A stretch of DNA of 64,000 bases from an uncultured Clostridia bacterium (GTDB lineage Bacteria; Bacillota; Clostridia; Christensenellales; Borkfalkiaceae), in the NCBI GenBank assembly GCA_944368215.1, contig CALVWX010000002.1, forward strand, positions 1 through 64,000. Reading direction: 5' to 3'. A program made the translations under genes and the position numbers. The number at the start of each line of letters is the position of its first letter. Positions within the stretch are counted from its first letter, which is position 1. Below, piece by piece: positions 1 to 7,880 of this stretch. The notes under the pieces were generated by a model. The model saw nothing but the letters and a program-made list of their open reading frames with translations, had not been told where the DNA came from and did not search any database.

Positions 1-1830
1 ATGCGCGAAATGGAGGCGGGCTGCGGCAAAATGATTCTCGGCTCCGACAGTCACACGCGCTACGGCGCGCTCGGCACAATGGCCGTAGGCGAAGGCGGGC
101 CCGAGCTCGTAAAGCAGCTTCTCGGCCAGACTTACGACGTTGCGCGCCCCAAGGTAATAGCCGTCTATTTAAAGGGCAAGCTCAAAAAGGGCGTAGGTCC
201 TCACGACGTGGCCATCGCGCTCGTCGGCGCGACCTTCAAAAAGGGCTTCGTCAAAAACTGCGTGCTTGAATTTATCGGCCCCGGAATAGCCAATCTTTCC
301 ATGGATTACCGCCTCGGCATAGACGTAATGACCACCGAAACGGCCTGTCTTTCCTCCGTGTGGGAAACAGACGAAATCACGCGCCAATTTTTTGCCGTGC
401 ACGGCAGGGAAGAGGCTTACAAGCCCATGCACCCTTCCGATCCCGCATATTACGACGGTGCGGTAGTAATAGACCTTTCGCGCGTCGAACCCATGATAGC
501 GCTTCCCTTCCATCCTTCAAACGCATACACCATACGCGAAGTTATCGATAACGCGCGCGACATTTTAGGCGAGGTGGAGGAAGCGGGCAACAAACTCAAA
601 GGCAACAAAAAGCCCTTCCGCATTCTCGATAAAATCGCGCTCGACGGCATTCACGTCAGTCAGGGCATAATCGCCGGCTGTGCTGGCGGCACGTACGAAA
701 ATATAGCCGAAGCGGCAGAAATTCTCCGCGGCAAGAGTTGCGGATTCGATGAATTTTCGCTCAGCGTCTATCCCCAGAGCCAGCCCGTTTTCAAGTGCCT
801 CGCCGATAACGGCTATGTGTCGACGCTGATGGATAGCGGCGCTATAATCAAAACGGCTTTCTGCGGCCCCTGCTTCGGCGCAGGCGACACCCCCGCGGAC
901 AACGCGCTCTCCATACGCCATACTACGCGCAACTTTGAAAACAGGGAAGGTTCCAAGCTCGGCGAACAGCAGCTGTCTGCCGTTGCGCTCATGGATGCCC
1001 GCTCGATTGCGGCAACTGCGGCAAACGGCGGCATATTGACCCCCGCCACGGAAGTTTCGTATATCAAAAAAATCAAAAAGTATTATTTCGATAAAACCAT
1101 ATACGACAACCGCGTCTACCGCGGCGCCCTAAAACCGCAGAAGGATGTTGAACTCATCTACGGCAACAACATAGCCGACTGGCCCGAACAGATAGTCATG
1201 ACGAAAAACGTTCTCATAAAGGCCGTATCCGTCATCGATGACTCCGTTACGACTACCGACGAGCTAATTCCTTCCGGCGAAACCTCGTCTTACCGTTCCA
1301 ATCCCCTGCACCTTGCTGAGTTCGCTCTCTCGAGGAAGGACCCCGGCTATGTCGGCAGGGCAAAGAAGGTAAAGGAAGAAGAGGCCGAAAGACGTGCAAA
1401 CGGCGCGCTTCCCGAAGAGGTGTTGAGCGAAGTCGGAATAAAAATCGCACCCGACACAATGTTCGGCAGCTGCGTCATAGCGCGCAAGCCCGGCGACGGT
1501 TCCGCGCGCGAGCAGGCGGCTTCCTGCCAGCGCGTACTCGGCGGTGTTGCAAATATCGCGCTCGAATATGCAACAAAGCGCTACCGCTCCAACCTCATAA
1601 ACTGGGGCATGCTGCCTTTAATATCCAAATCTTTCGACTATAAGGTGGGCGACTACATCTATATAGAAGATATTGTATCTTATGTAAAGCAGGACGAACC
1701 TGCAATCCCCGCAAAACTCATTTCGGGCGGTAAGGTAAAAAATATTTATCTCACCCTCGGCCCGCTCACCGATGAGGAGAAAAAAATCATCCTTTTGGGC
1801 TGCCTTATAAATTACAATAAAGTAAAATGA
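1..1830 (+). CDS. Aconitase-family hydratase (YbhJ-like), 5' partial
   Basis: Aconitase-superfamily hydratase of the YbhJ-like group; the substrate is unknown. The frame is open at the first base of the window, and family members have about 750 residues, so roughly 140 N-terminal residues should lie upstream. The ATG at base 1 is probably internal. Cysteines at window residues 227 (GCAGGT), 288 and 291 (CGPC) are placed like the three cluster ligands of aconitase, and TRNFENREG matches the aconitase SxRNFxxRxG motif. The C-terminal swivel domain keeps GDGSAREQA and ends near residue 609. The stop overlaps the start of the TraX-like gene by 4 nt, so the two are probably translated together. 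Whether a [4Fe-4S] cluster is present is an inference from the cysteines. The family call is firm; the reaction is not. Confidence 0.85.
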   Translation: MREMEAGCGKMILGSDSHTRYGALGTMAVGEGGPELVKQLLGQTYDVARPKVIAVYLKGKLKKGVGPHDVAIALVGATFKKGFVKNCVLEFIGPGIANLSMDYRLGIDVMTTETACLSSVWETDEITRQFFAVHGREEAYKPMHPSDPAYYDGAVVIDLSRVEPMIALPFHPSNAYTIREVIDNARDILGEVEEAGNKLKGNKKPFRILDKIALDGIHVSQGIIAGCAGGTYENIAEAAEILRGKSCGFDEFSLSVYPQSQPVFKCLADNGYVSTLMDSGAIIKTAFCGPCFGAGDTPADNALSIRHTTRNFENREGSKLGEQQLSAVALMDARSIAATAANGGILTPATEVSYIKKIKKYYFDKTIYDNRVYRGALKPQKDVELIYGNNIADWPEQIVMTKNVLIKAVSVIDDSVTTTDELIPSGETSSYRSNPLHLAEFALSRKDPGYVGRAKKVKEEEAERRANGALPEEVLSEVGIKIAPDTMFGSCVIARKPGDGSAREQAASCQRVLGGVANIALEYATKRYRSNLINWGMLPLISKSFDYKVGDYIYIEDIVSYVKQDEPAIPAKLISGGKVKNIYLTLGPLTDEEKKIILLGCLINYNKVK

Positions 1831-2570
1831 AAATACAATGCATAAACGGCAACGGCATCAAACTGCTCGCTGCCGTTTTAATGGTAATCGACCATATAGG
1901 CATGTTCTTTTTTTCGCAGGCAACGTGGCTGCGCTGTATAGGAAGGATTTCCTTACCATTATTTGCCTATATGCTTGCCGAAGGGTGCAGGCACACAAAA
2001 AATAAACTGAACCACCTTCTGTTGCTGGCTTCGGTGGCGATCGTCTGCCAGATTGTCAGCTTTGTCGTTGCAGGGTCGCTGAATATGTGCATTCTGGTTA
2101 CATTTACCCTGTCGACCCTGATAATATATTCTCTGCAGCATTTCGGACAATGCCTTAAAGAACACGAAAAAAATTTTTCCGCGGTGCTTGCCGGGGTCGG
2201 ATTTGCCAGTATGGTTTTCCTTACCTTAGCGCTCAACAGCATAGCCGAAATAAACGGTGTTCCATTTTCTGTTGAATACGGTTTCTGGGGGTGCATGCTA
2301 CCCGTATTTCCCGCAGCGGCCGACTGCATCGCTGGCGAAATCGCTCTTCCGCCCGCATATGCGCACGCGTTCAGACTGTCGCTTTTTACCGCGGGTCTGG
2401 TTATTTTGTGTGCTTTTCATGTAAATTATCTGCAATGGTTTTCGCTAATTGCGTTAATTCCTCTCGCGCTGTACAACGGCCAGAAGGGTAAGTTAAAGCT
2501 GAAATATTTTTTCTATGTCTTTTATCCCGCGCACCTTGCCATTTTTTATATAATTGCGTATTTTCTGTAA
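1827..2570 (+). CDS. TraX-like membrane protein
   Basis: Polytopic inner-membrane protein of 247 residues matching the TraX family (PF05857). TraX itself N-acetylates F-pilin, but chromosomal clostridial members have no proven substrate and belong to a broader membrane acyltransferase fold. The N-terminal [16 protein letters not shown] and the downstream [14 protein letters not shown] are typical family motifs, and about eight hydrophobic segments can be read. The ATG overlaps the hydratase stop (ATGA), which supports this start and translational coupling. No conjugation genes lie nearby, so a pilin role is unlikely here. A role in acylating a cell-envelope molecule is only a guess. A convergent terminator follows directly. 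Confidence 0.8.
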   Translation: MKIQCINGNGIKLLAAVLMVIDHIGMFFFSQATWLRCIGRISLPLFAYMLAEGCRHTKNKLNHLLLLASVAIVCQIVSFVVAGSLNMCILVTFTLSTLIIYSLQHFGQCLKEHEKNFSAVLAGVGFASMVFLTLALNSIAEINGVPFSVEYGFWGCMLPVFPAAADCIAGEIALPPAYAHAFRLSLFTAGLVILCAFHVNYLQWFSLIALIPLALYNGQKGKLKLKYFFYVFYPAHLAIFYIIAYFL

Positions 2571-2585
2571 AGCTGCATCTAAAAT

Positions 2586-2614
2586 AAGCCGCACCTTTCA
2601 AAGGCGCGGCTTTT
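2586..2614. terminator. Convergent bidirectional terminator
   Basis: A 12-bp stem with one mismatch (AAGCCGCACCTT against AAGGCGCGGCTT) and a 3-nt loop, followed by TT on the plus strand and ATTTT on the minus strand. It lies between the TraX-like gene and the oppositely oriented lipoprotein gene and can serve both. Confidence 0.7.
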
Positions 2615-2620
2615 CAATAT

Positions 2621-2992
2621 TCAGTTTTCGGGTGCTGGCAGAATTTCAGGCTTTTCGCCGGGGGTCTCTTCCCCGCAGCCGTCCGTTCCGCGTTCCCTTC
2701 TGTCGCCTAAAATTCTTTTGGGCCGCCTGTCGTCGCCGTGTTTCGGCGGTCTGGGTTCATCGCGTCTGCGCCCGTCGGGGTGTCTTCCGTCCGGGCATGG
2801 CCCCTCGGGACATCTGTCGTCGGGGCATTCTATGCCGTCGTCGGGAACTGTCTCTTGTCCGTCGTTCTCCTCAGTCATGCGCGTGTCGGGTTGGTCGTTA
2901 AGATTCTGCCCGCCCGTCTGTCCGTCGTTGCATGCGCACAGTGCGGCGGTTGCCGTCGTAAGTAAGATAAGCGTCAGTAGTTTAAGTTTCAT
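2621..2992 (-). CDS. Small disordered lipoprotein
   Basis: Unrecognised lipoprotein of 123 residues. I place the start at the ATG at 2992 because it begins a clear signal peptide (MKLKLLTLILL) ending in a lipobox ALCAC with lipid-anchored cysteine at about residue 21; an upstream in-frame ATG would add 12 unlikely residues. The mature part has no folded look. It is Pro/Asp/Arg/Gly-rich, with short imperfect repeats of the type CPDDR, CPEGP, CPDGR, HPDGR and DDRRP, and several further cysteines. No convincing Shine-Dalgarno sequence is visible. It is transcribed away from the TM1266-like gene and towards TraX. Function unknown; surface display of a charged, flexible segment is all that can be inferred. 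Confidence 0.6.
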   Translation of the reverse strand: MKLKLLTLILLTTATAALCACNDGQTGGQNLNDQPDTRMTEENDGQETVPDDGIECPDDRCPEGPCPDGRHPDGRRRDEPRPPKHGDDRRPKRILGDRRERGTDGCGEETPGEKPEILPAPEN

Positions 2993-3096
2993 ATAAAAAG
3001 TTTGACTTAAATTTGCAAAATTATGCAAAACGCTTGCTTCGCAAAGTATTTTATGTTAAATTATCTGTGCCTGAACCCAAAGAAATATCTGCGGGC

Positions 3097-3169
3097 AAAG
3101 GGAGGATTTCTATTTTCCGCACAAAGCATTGTGCGCTTTTGTCGTTCTCCCTTTCAGGTGCAAGGGAGA
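3097..3169 (+). promoter_or_regulatory. Leader with alternative SD-sequestering hairpins
   Basis: Three segments can pair in two exclusive ways. AAAGGGAG at 3097-3104 can pair with CTCCCTTT at 3147-3154. The same CTCCCTT region, as TCTCCCTT at 3146-3153, can instead pair with AAGGGAGA at 3162-3169, which is the Shine-Dalgarno sequence of the gene at 3176. A further 7-bp hairpin (CGCACAA/TTGTGCG) lies inside the first loop. The layout resembles a translational on/off switch. Any ligand or trigger is unknown. Confidence 0.45.
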
Positions 3170-3175
3170 TTTTTT

Positions 3176-3424
3176 ATGTCGGAAAAACGACTTGCCGTAA
3201 TTTCGCTCATTATCGAAAAGCGCGAACAAAGCGCCTCAATCAACTCTATTTTGTCTGAATTCGGCGATTACATCGTCGGCAGAATGGGCGTGCCGTACAA
3301 GGAGAGGGGTGTATCCGTTATCTGCGTTATAGTCGACGCCCCCAATCAGACGATAAACGCCATTACAGGCAAAATCGGCATGCTCGAAGGGGTTACGGCT
3401 AAAACCCTGATGAGCAAAATCTGA
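3176..3424 (+). CDS. TM1266-family iron-only hydrogenase system regulator
   Basis: Small ACT-like/NikR-C-like protein of 82 residues, matching the TM1266 family often linked to [FeFe]-hydrogenase maturation genes and thought to be regulatory. It starts at ATG 3176, seven nt after an AAGGGAG Shine-Dalgarno sequence; a longer upstream reading is not supported. MSEKRLAVISLIIEKRE at the N-terminus, the central GDYIVGRMGVPYKERGVSVI and the C-terminal NAITGKIGMLEGVTAKTL are typical of the family. There are no hydrogenase or hydEFG genes in the window, so its partner must lie elsewhere. It stands 123 nt before an ABC importer gene and may share its transcript. The family call is strong; the regulated target is unknown. 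Confidence 0.85.
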   Translation: MSEKRLAVISLIIEKREQSASINSILSEFGDYIVGRMGVPYKERGVSVICVIVDAPNQTINAITGKIGMLEGVTAKTLMSKI

Positions 3425-3477
3425 AAGATTGCCCTGTTTTTTGTCGCCTGTTTTCCGCGGCAATTATTTTTATCTAT

Positions 3478-3511
3478 AAATAATTTTTTGAGGCAAATAA
3501 TTTTTTGAGGC
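3478..3511. repeat. 17-bp perfect tandem duplication
   Basis: The 17-bp unit AAATAATTTTTTGAGGC occurs twice head to tail at 3478-3494 and 3495-3511, 37 bp before the ABC-importer lipoprotein start. It probably arose by slippage, and it changes the leader length of that gene. Confidence 0.9.
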
Positions 3512-3547
3512 AAAAGGGCATAAACCTGATGCCGAAAAGGAGCTTAT

Positions 3548-4552
3548 ATGAAGAAATTGATAACGCTTGTAACCGCGGCGGCGTGCGCCGCAACCATGGC
3601 CGCCGGCCTTTCCGCCTGCACTTCGCAGGAGCAATCGGGCGCAGTATCCGTTTATATGCCGGACGGCGCTCCCGCGCTTTCCATGGCGCAGCTAATGGTG
3701 GATACGCCCGATTTGGGCAGGGATGTTTCCTATAATGTCGTCAACGCCAATACCATTCAGACTTATGTATCGGGCGACATGCAGGCCGACGTGTGCATTC
3801 TGCCCGTAAATGCCGCGGCAACCGTGGCCGGCAACGGCGAAAATTATACTATGCTCGGCGTTGTAACGCACGGCAATCTCTACATGTTATCTTCAAAGTA
3901 TACCGAAGAGATTACCGACGAAAATCTTACTACGCTCATAGGCAAATCTGTAGGCTGTATACAGCTTCAGAGCTTTGTCGGCACCGTATTCAAAGCTATA
4001 CTCGACCAGGCTGAAGTAGACTATACCGTCGTAAGCGACGTCTCTCAGGCGGAAGCCGATAAGGTAAATTTAATCAATATCAACGACCCTGCAACCGAAA
4101 TTTCGCCTTCTGCAAACTTCGACTACATGATTGCCGCCGAGCCCGTCATAACGGCCAAAACCTCAAGCGGCGCGCTCTCCGTCGTAGGTAATCTTCAGGA
4201 ACTCTATGGCGAAAACGGCTATCCCCAGGCTGTTATGATAGCAAAAAATACGCTCATCGAAAGCTCGCCTGAATTTATCGACAATCTCATTTCCGCCGTA
4301 AAGAAAAGTGCGGAGTGGGTAAACTCTGACGATGTTTCCGTTCAATCGATAGTTGCCGCGGTAAACGGCAACGGCGGCGCCAATTCTCTTACGGCCAATA
4401 ATCTTAAACCCGACACTATTGCCCGCTGTGCGATAAGCTTTGTTTCCGCAGGCGACAGCCGTGCAGAAGTGCTTGCGTTTATCGAAAAATACAACGCTGT
4501 AACGGGCAGTTCGATTACCGTTTCCGACCAATTTTTCTATAACAAACAATAA
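3548..4552 (+). CDS. ABC importer substrate-binding lipoprotein (NitT/TauT type)
   Basis: Solute-binding lipoprotein of 334 residues for the importer encoded by the next two genes. A signal peptide (MKKLITLVTAAACAATM) ends in lipobox GLSAC, so it should be tethered to the outer face of the membrane. The mature fold resembles the nitrate/sulfonate/pyrimidine-precursor (SsuA/ThiY) group: a short beta segment with a PDGAPALSMAQ substrate loop, ADVCILPVNAAA, and IGKSVGCIQLQSF. A clear AAGGAG lies 6 nt upstream. Related systems carry thiamine precursors, taurine, nitrate or cobalt-precursor-like solutes, but nothing here fixes the ligand. No thiamine genes or TPP riboswitch were seen nearby. The type is certain; the substrate is unknown. 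Confidence 0.8.
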   Translation: MKKLITLVTAAACAATMAAGLSACTSQEQSGAVSVYMPDGAPALSMAQLMVDTPDLGRDVSYNVVNANTIQTYVSGDMQADVCILPVNAAATVAGNGENYTMLGVVTHGNLYMLSSKYTEEITDENLTTLIGKSVGCIQLQSFVGTVFKAILDQAEVDYTVVSDVSQAEADKVNLININDPATEISPSANFDYMIAAEPVITAKTSSGALSVVGNLQELYGENGYPQAVMIAKNTLIESSPEFIDNLISAVKKSAEWVNSDDVSVQSIVAAVNGNGGANSLTANNLKPDTIARCAISFVSAGDSRAEVLAFIEKYNAVTGSSITVSDQFFYNKQ

Positions 4553-4560
4553 AATCAGCC

Positions 4561-5352
4561 GTGAAAAAAAATCGGGATAAACTGATAAACTTAATAATAT
4601 CCGTGCTCGCCGTAGCCGTCATGTGGCTTGTATGGCTCATCGCAGCCGTCGGCATAAATAACCAATATGTCGTTCCGTCCGTCGGCGATACTTGTTCAGA
4701 GTTCGTGCATTTGCTTTTCGGTCAGGGTGCGCCCGAATACTGGACGGCGTTCGGCATGACTTTCGCGCGGAGCATGTCTGCGTGGCTTGTGTCATGCGTT
4801 GTTGCCGCCGTTCTCGCCGCGCTGTCTGCGTTCAGCGCGCGGGCGCGTGCGTTCATCAGGCATTTTGTAGCCGTCGCGCGGACGTTGCCGGTAATGGCGA
4901 TAACGCTGATGCTGCTTACATGGTCTACGCGCTCGGTCGTGCCCGTAATTGTGGCCTCGCTCACGCTCTGTCCGCTCATTTATTCGCAGTTTATGGCGGC
5001 TTTCGACGGTATAGACGGCAATCTTCTGCAGATGGCAAAAATTTATAATGTTTCGGGCCGCGACATAGTTTACAAAATATGTCTTCCCCAGATGTTGCCG
5101 TCCGTGCTCGCCCAGACGGGCGCGAACATTTCGCTTTCTCTTAAGGTCGTCATTTCGGCCGAAGTGCTTGCAAGCACTTTCCGCGCAATCGGCGGGCTTA
5201 TCAATCAGGCTAATTTATTCCTCGATACGGCTCAGATGTTTGCGTTGACTATAAGCATGCTCATTGCGGGCGGCCTTATAGAGTGGGCATGTTCATACTT
5301 TACGCGCATAACTGCGCGCTGGACGGAAAAGGAGGGGGCGCGTGCTGATTAA
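4561..5352 (+). CDS. ABC importer permease (NitT/TauT type)
   Basis: BPD-type inner-membrane permease of 263 residues, with about six membrane segments and a cytoplasmic coupling loop near NLLQMAKIYNVSGRDIVYKICLP that would dock on the ATPase. It starts with GTG eight nt after the stop of the binding-protein gene. No strong Shine-Dalgarno is visible, so translation may depend on the upstream gene. The 3' end overlaps the ATPase gene by 11 nt. SsuC/ThiX-like permeases are the nearest known relatives. It presumably forms a homodimer with two copies of the ATPase. The neighbours make the role clear; the solute remains unknown. Confidence 0.82.
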   Translation: MKKNRDKLINLIISVLAVAVMWLVWLIAAVGINNQYVVPSVGDTCSEFVHLLFGQGAPEYWTAFGMTFARSMSAWLVSCVVAAVLAALSAFSARARAFIRHFVAVARTLPVMAITLMLLTWSTRSVVPVIVASLTLCPLIYSQFMAAFDGIDGNLLQMAKIYNVSGRDIVYKICLPQMLPSVLAQTGANISLSLKVVISAEVLASTFRAIGGLINQANLFLDTAQMFALTISMLIAGGLIEWACSYFTRITARWTEKEGARAD

Positions 5353-5992
5353 AAATTTAACGAAGCGCTATAAAGACGCAGCCGTATTCGAGGATTTCAA
5401 TCTTGAGACGGGGGACGGCGCGGTCACATGCATACTCGGCCCCAGCGGCGCAGGCAAAACCACCCTTTTAAACGCCATAGCCGGCCTCACCGATTACGAT
5501 GGTCAAATTACGCCCGTCAGGTGCTCGTATATCTTTCAGGAGCATCGCCTCGTTCCCAATCTTACGGTGCGCAAAAATCTGCGGCTCGTCTGCTCCGACG
5601 ACGACAAAATAACGGCCATGCTCGCCCGCGCAGGGCTCTCTGACAAGGCCGAAAGCTACCCCGTAGCCCTTTCCGGCGGCCAGGCGCAAAGGGTTTCTAT
5701 AGCCCGCGCCTTTCTGTACGACAGCGACGTCGTTTTGATGGACGAGCCCTTTTCGTCCCTCGATTTAAAGCTCAAAAAGGACATGATGGATGCATTCCGC
5801 GAGGTGCGCTCATCAAACGGCAGGTCGGCAATTTTTGTCACCCACGACGTCGACGAAGCGCTTTTTCTCGCCGACAGGATTATCGTCCTTTCGCACGGGA
5901 AAATAATTTTTGACAGTCCCAATCGGCAGAAAGTCGCGTTCGGCGCAGGTTCGCCTTTGAGGGAGGAACTCGTAAGGGTGCTTCTGTCCTGA
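5342..5992 (+). CDS. ABC importer ATP-binding protein (NitT/TauT type)
   Basis: ATPase subunit of 216 residues, at the short end of its family (about 230-260). All motifs are present in order: Walker A GPSGAGKTT, Q-loop IFQEHRL, signature LSGGQAQR, Walker B VVLMDEP, D-loop SSLD and switch histidine THDVDEA. The GTG start lies inside the end of the permease gene (11-nt overlap). The C-terminal regulatory part of longer homologues is missing. A strong GC-rich terminator follows, so this gene ends the importer operon. Confidence 0.85.
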   Translation: MLIKNLTKRYKDAAVFEDFNLETGDGAVTCILGPSGAGKTTLLNAIAGLTDYDGQITPVRCSYIFQEHRLVPNLTVRKNLRLVCSDDDKITAMLARAGLSDKAESYPVALSGGQAQRVSIARAFLYDSDVVLMDEPFSSLDLKLKKDMMDAFREVRSSNGRSAIFVTHDVDEALFLADRIIVLSHGKIIFDSPNRQKVAFGAGSPLREELVRVLLS

Positions 5993-6015
5993 AAATAAAA
6001 AATGTGCACAATATA

Positions 6016-6061
6016 TCCGCCGCCGCGCCTTAAAAAACGGCGCGGCGGCGGACTTTTTTTA
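6016..6061 (+). terminator. Strong intrinsic terminator of the importer operon
   Basis: A perfect 14-bp GC-rich stem (6016-6029 with 6039-6052), a 9-nt A-rich loop and a run of seven T, 24 nt after the ATPase stop. Confidence 0.92.
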
Positions 6062-6155
6062 TTTATGTCAACCTTTTAGAGGCATAATTGTAAAAATTTT
6101 GTCGGCAAATTTGCAAAAAACATGCCTTAAACATTTTTATTTTGTCTGTATGTTG

Positions 6156-6164
6156 TGTTATAAT
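6156..6164 (+). promoter_or_regulatory. Candidate extended -10 promoter upstream of the pur genes
   Basis: TGTTATAAT is a perfect extended -10 element, but no good -35 stands 17 nt upstream. If used, the RNA would run antisense through the DUF1294-like gene to purE with a leader of about 370 nt. No PurR box or purine riboswitch was recognised in this stretch. Confidence 0.3.
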
Positions 6165-6189
6165 TTCATTGCAACCGTTAAATGTAGTG

Positions 6190-6492
6190 TTATATCACCA
6201 CAAAGGTAAATCCCGAGCGGTACGCCAACACAATGAACCATACGTTGAGCGCGCCGATAACGGGCATAAGTATCATAAAAAGCATATTTTTCAGCTTGAA
6301 TCTCGTTATGAACATGGCGACGTAAATACCTACGGCCCCGCCGAGCAGGGCGGAGAGTATTAGTTTGCCGTCGCCCGCATTCAGCTTGCTGTCGTCCGCA
6401 AGGTATTCGTTTTTCTGCGATATCAGCAGCATTACCGAATAAAAGTTGATAGCAAGTATATACACGGTAAAAATGATATACATCAGCAGCAT
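6190..6492 (-). CDS. DUF1294-family small membrane protein
   Basis: Membrane protein of about 100 residues matching DUF1294 (PF06961), whose function is unknown. Typical features are a first hydrophobic helix, the polar segment QKNEYLADDSKLNAGDGKLI, then LLGGAVGIYVAMFITRFKLKN and two more hydrophobic helices. Three in-frame starts are possible: TTG 6516, ATG 6492 and ATG 6483. None has a clear Shine-Dalgarno; I chose 6492 as the longest with an ATG. It is divergent from purE, with fewer than 50 bp between the two starts, so their promoters must overlap or purE must be read from farther upstream. Confidence 0.75.
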   Translation of the reverse strand: MLLMYIIFTVYILAINFYSVMLLISQKNEYLADDSKLNAGDGKLILSALLGGAVGIYVAMFITRFKLKNMLFMILMPVIGALNVWFIVLAYRSGFTFVVI

Positions 6493-6539
6493 ACATAAAG
6501 TATGTGTGCAATTCAAAGATAATATTACAGGAGAAAATT

Positions 6540-7037
6540 ATGCCTAAAGTAGCCGTATTAATGGGTTCCAAGTCGGATTTTCCCGTAGTCAAACCCGCCG
6601 TCGCCGCGCTCAAAAATATGGGCGTGGAGGCAGAAGTGCACGTAATTTCAGCGCACAGAACGCCGGAAGAGGCGCATGAGTTTGCCTCGTCCGCAAAGAA
6701 AAACGGGATAGAAGTAATTATCTGCGCCGCAGGCAAAGCCGCACATCTCGGCGGCGTCATCGCAGCGTATACAACTCTTCCCGTGATAGGACTGCCCGTC
6801 AAAACAGATATGATGGGCGGTCTCGACAGTCTGCTCTCCATCGTCCAGATGCCTTCGGGCATACCCGTAGCCACCGTGGGAGTAAACGGCGGCGAAAACG
6901 CGGGTCTTTTGGCCGCGCAGATTTTAGGCATAAAATACCCTGAAGTAGAGGCTGCCCTCGCCGCGTACAAGCGCTCCATGCGCGATAAAATAAATGCGGA
7001 CGACCGCGCCCTTCAGCAGGAAATCAAGGACTTATAA
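6540..7037 (+). CDS. purE: PurE, N5-carboxyaminoimidazole ribonucleotide mutase
   Basis: Cytosolic enzyme of 165 residues making CAIR (4-carboxy-AIR) in IMP synthesis. It starts at ATG 6540 with AGGAG six nt upstream; an upstream in-frame start lacks such a site. Class I features are visible: MGSKSDFPV (phosphate loop), ISAHRTPEE (His for catalysis), AAHLGGV, and LDSLLSIVQMPSGIPVATV. Class I enzymes normally use N5-CAIR made by PurK, but no purK is present in this operon. It may be elsewhere, or the enzyme may act on AIR plus CO2 as proposed for some PurK-less bacteria. It is the first gene of the operon, followed by a weak hairpin and then purC. Confidence 0.92.
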   Translation: MPKVAVLMGSKSDFPVVKPAVAALKNMGVEAEVHVISAHRTPEEAHEFASSAKKNGIEVIICAAGKAAHLGGVIAAYTTLPVIGLPVKTDMMGGLDSLLSIVQMPSGIPVATVGVNGGENAGLLAAQILGIKYPEVEAALAAYKRSMRDKINADDRALQQEIKDL

Positions 7038-7045
7038 TACCCTTA

Positions 7046-7074
7046 TACCCGCAGTGTACCTGCGGGTATTGCTT
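7046..7074 (+). terminator. Weak hairpin between purE and purC
   Basis: A 9-bp stem (TACCCGCAG/CTGCGGGTA) with a 5-nt loop, followed by TTGCTTTT instead of a clean T-run. It could partly terminate transcription and lower purC-purL expression relative to purE, or protect a processed mRNA end. Confidence 0.45.
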
Positions 7075-7148
7075 TTGCGCACGCGCGCGCTTACACTTAA
7101 AAAATCAATTCAATCAAAAAATAAATCTTAAGGAGATTTGCATACATT

Positions 7149-7874
7149 ATGGAAAAGAAAGAACAGCTTTACGAAGGCAAGGCCAAAAAGGTTTACGCAA
7201 CCGAAAATCCCGATTACGTCATCGTTTCGTATAAGGACGACGCAACGGCATTCAACGGCCTCAAAAAGGGCACCATCGTCGGCAAGGGCGTCATCAACAA
7301 CAAGATGACCAACATGATGATGAAAATGCTCGAAAAGAAGGGCGTTCCCACGCATTTCGTAGAAGAAATCGACGACAGAAACACCGTCGTCAAAAAGGTA
7401 CAGATTGTTCCCCTCGAAGTAATCATCAGGAACGTCGCCGCAGGCAGCTTTTCCAAGAGGTACGGCGTGCCCGAAGGTACGGCATTCTCCGCGCCCACTA
7501 TAGAATTTTCTTATAAGAATGACGAGCTCGGCGATCCCCTCATCAACGGCTATCATGCACTCGCATTGAATCTCGCCACCAAGGACGAAATCGAAACCAT
7601 CAAAAAGATGGCTTTCGCCGTCAACGATATCATGAAGGAATTCTTCAAGCACCTCAATATCGACCTCATCGACTTCAAGCTCGAGTTCGGCCGCTATAAG
7701 GGTCAGATAGTTCTCGCCGACGAAATCTCTCCCGATACTTGCCGCTTCTGGGAAGCCGGCACGTGGGATACAACAAAGCACACCAGCCTCGATAAGGACA
7801 GGTTCCGCCGCGATCTCGGCGGCGTAGAGGACGCCTACAATGAAATCTTCAAGCGTCTCACCGAGGGAGAATAA
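7149..7874 (+). CDS. purC: PurC, SAICAR synthetase
   Basis: Phosphoribosylaminoimidazole-succinocarboxamide synthase of 241 residues, which joins CAIR and aspartate using ATP. Length and motifs fit bacterial Pur[11 protein letters not shown] at the N-terminus (ATP loop), [21 protein letters not shown] and [13 protein letters not shown] (metal and substrate acids). AAGGAG lies 13 nt before the ATG, rather far. The next start follows six nt after the stop, and GAGGGAGA at the 3' end of purC provides the downstream ribosome site. Confidence 0.95.
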   Translation: MEKKEQLYEGKAKKVYATENPDYVIVSYKDDATAFNGLKKGTIVGKGVINNKMTNMMMKMLEKKGVPTHFVEEIDDRNTVVKKVQIVPLEVIIRNVAAGSFSKRYGVPEGTAFSAPTIEFSYKNDELGDPLINGYHALALNLATKDEIETIKKMAFAVNDIMKEFFKHLNIDLIDFKLEFGRYKGQIVLADEISPDTCRFWEAGTWDTTKHTSLDKDRFRRDLGGVEDAYNEIFKRLTEGE

Positions 7875-7880
7875 CAGTAG

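Noticed and set aside
3425..3547. A TPP riboswitch before the NitT/TauT-type importer
   Set aside because: AACCTGATGCC resembles part of a THI element, but the CTGAGA half and the rest of the conserved core are absent.
6061..6539. A PurR box or purine riboswitch before purE
   Set aside because: No conserved purine-riboswitch loops or PurBox pairs were found in this stretch.
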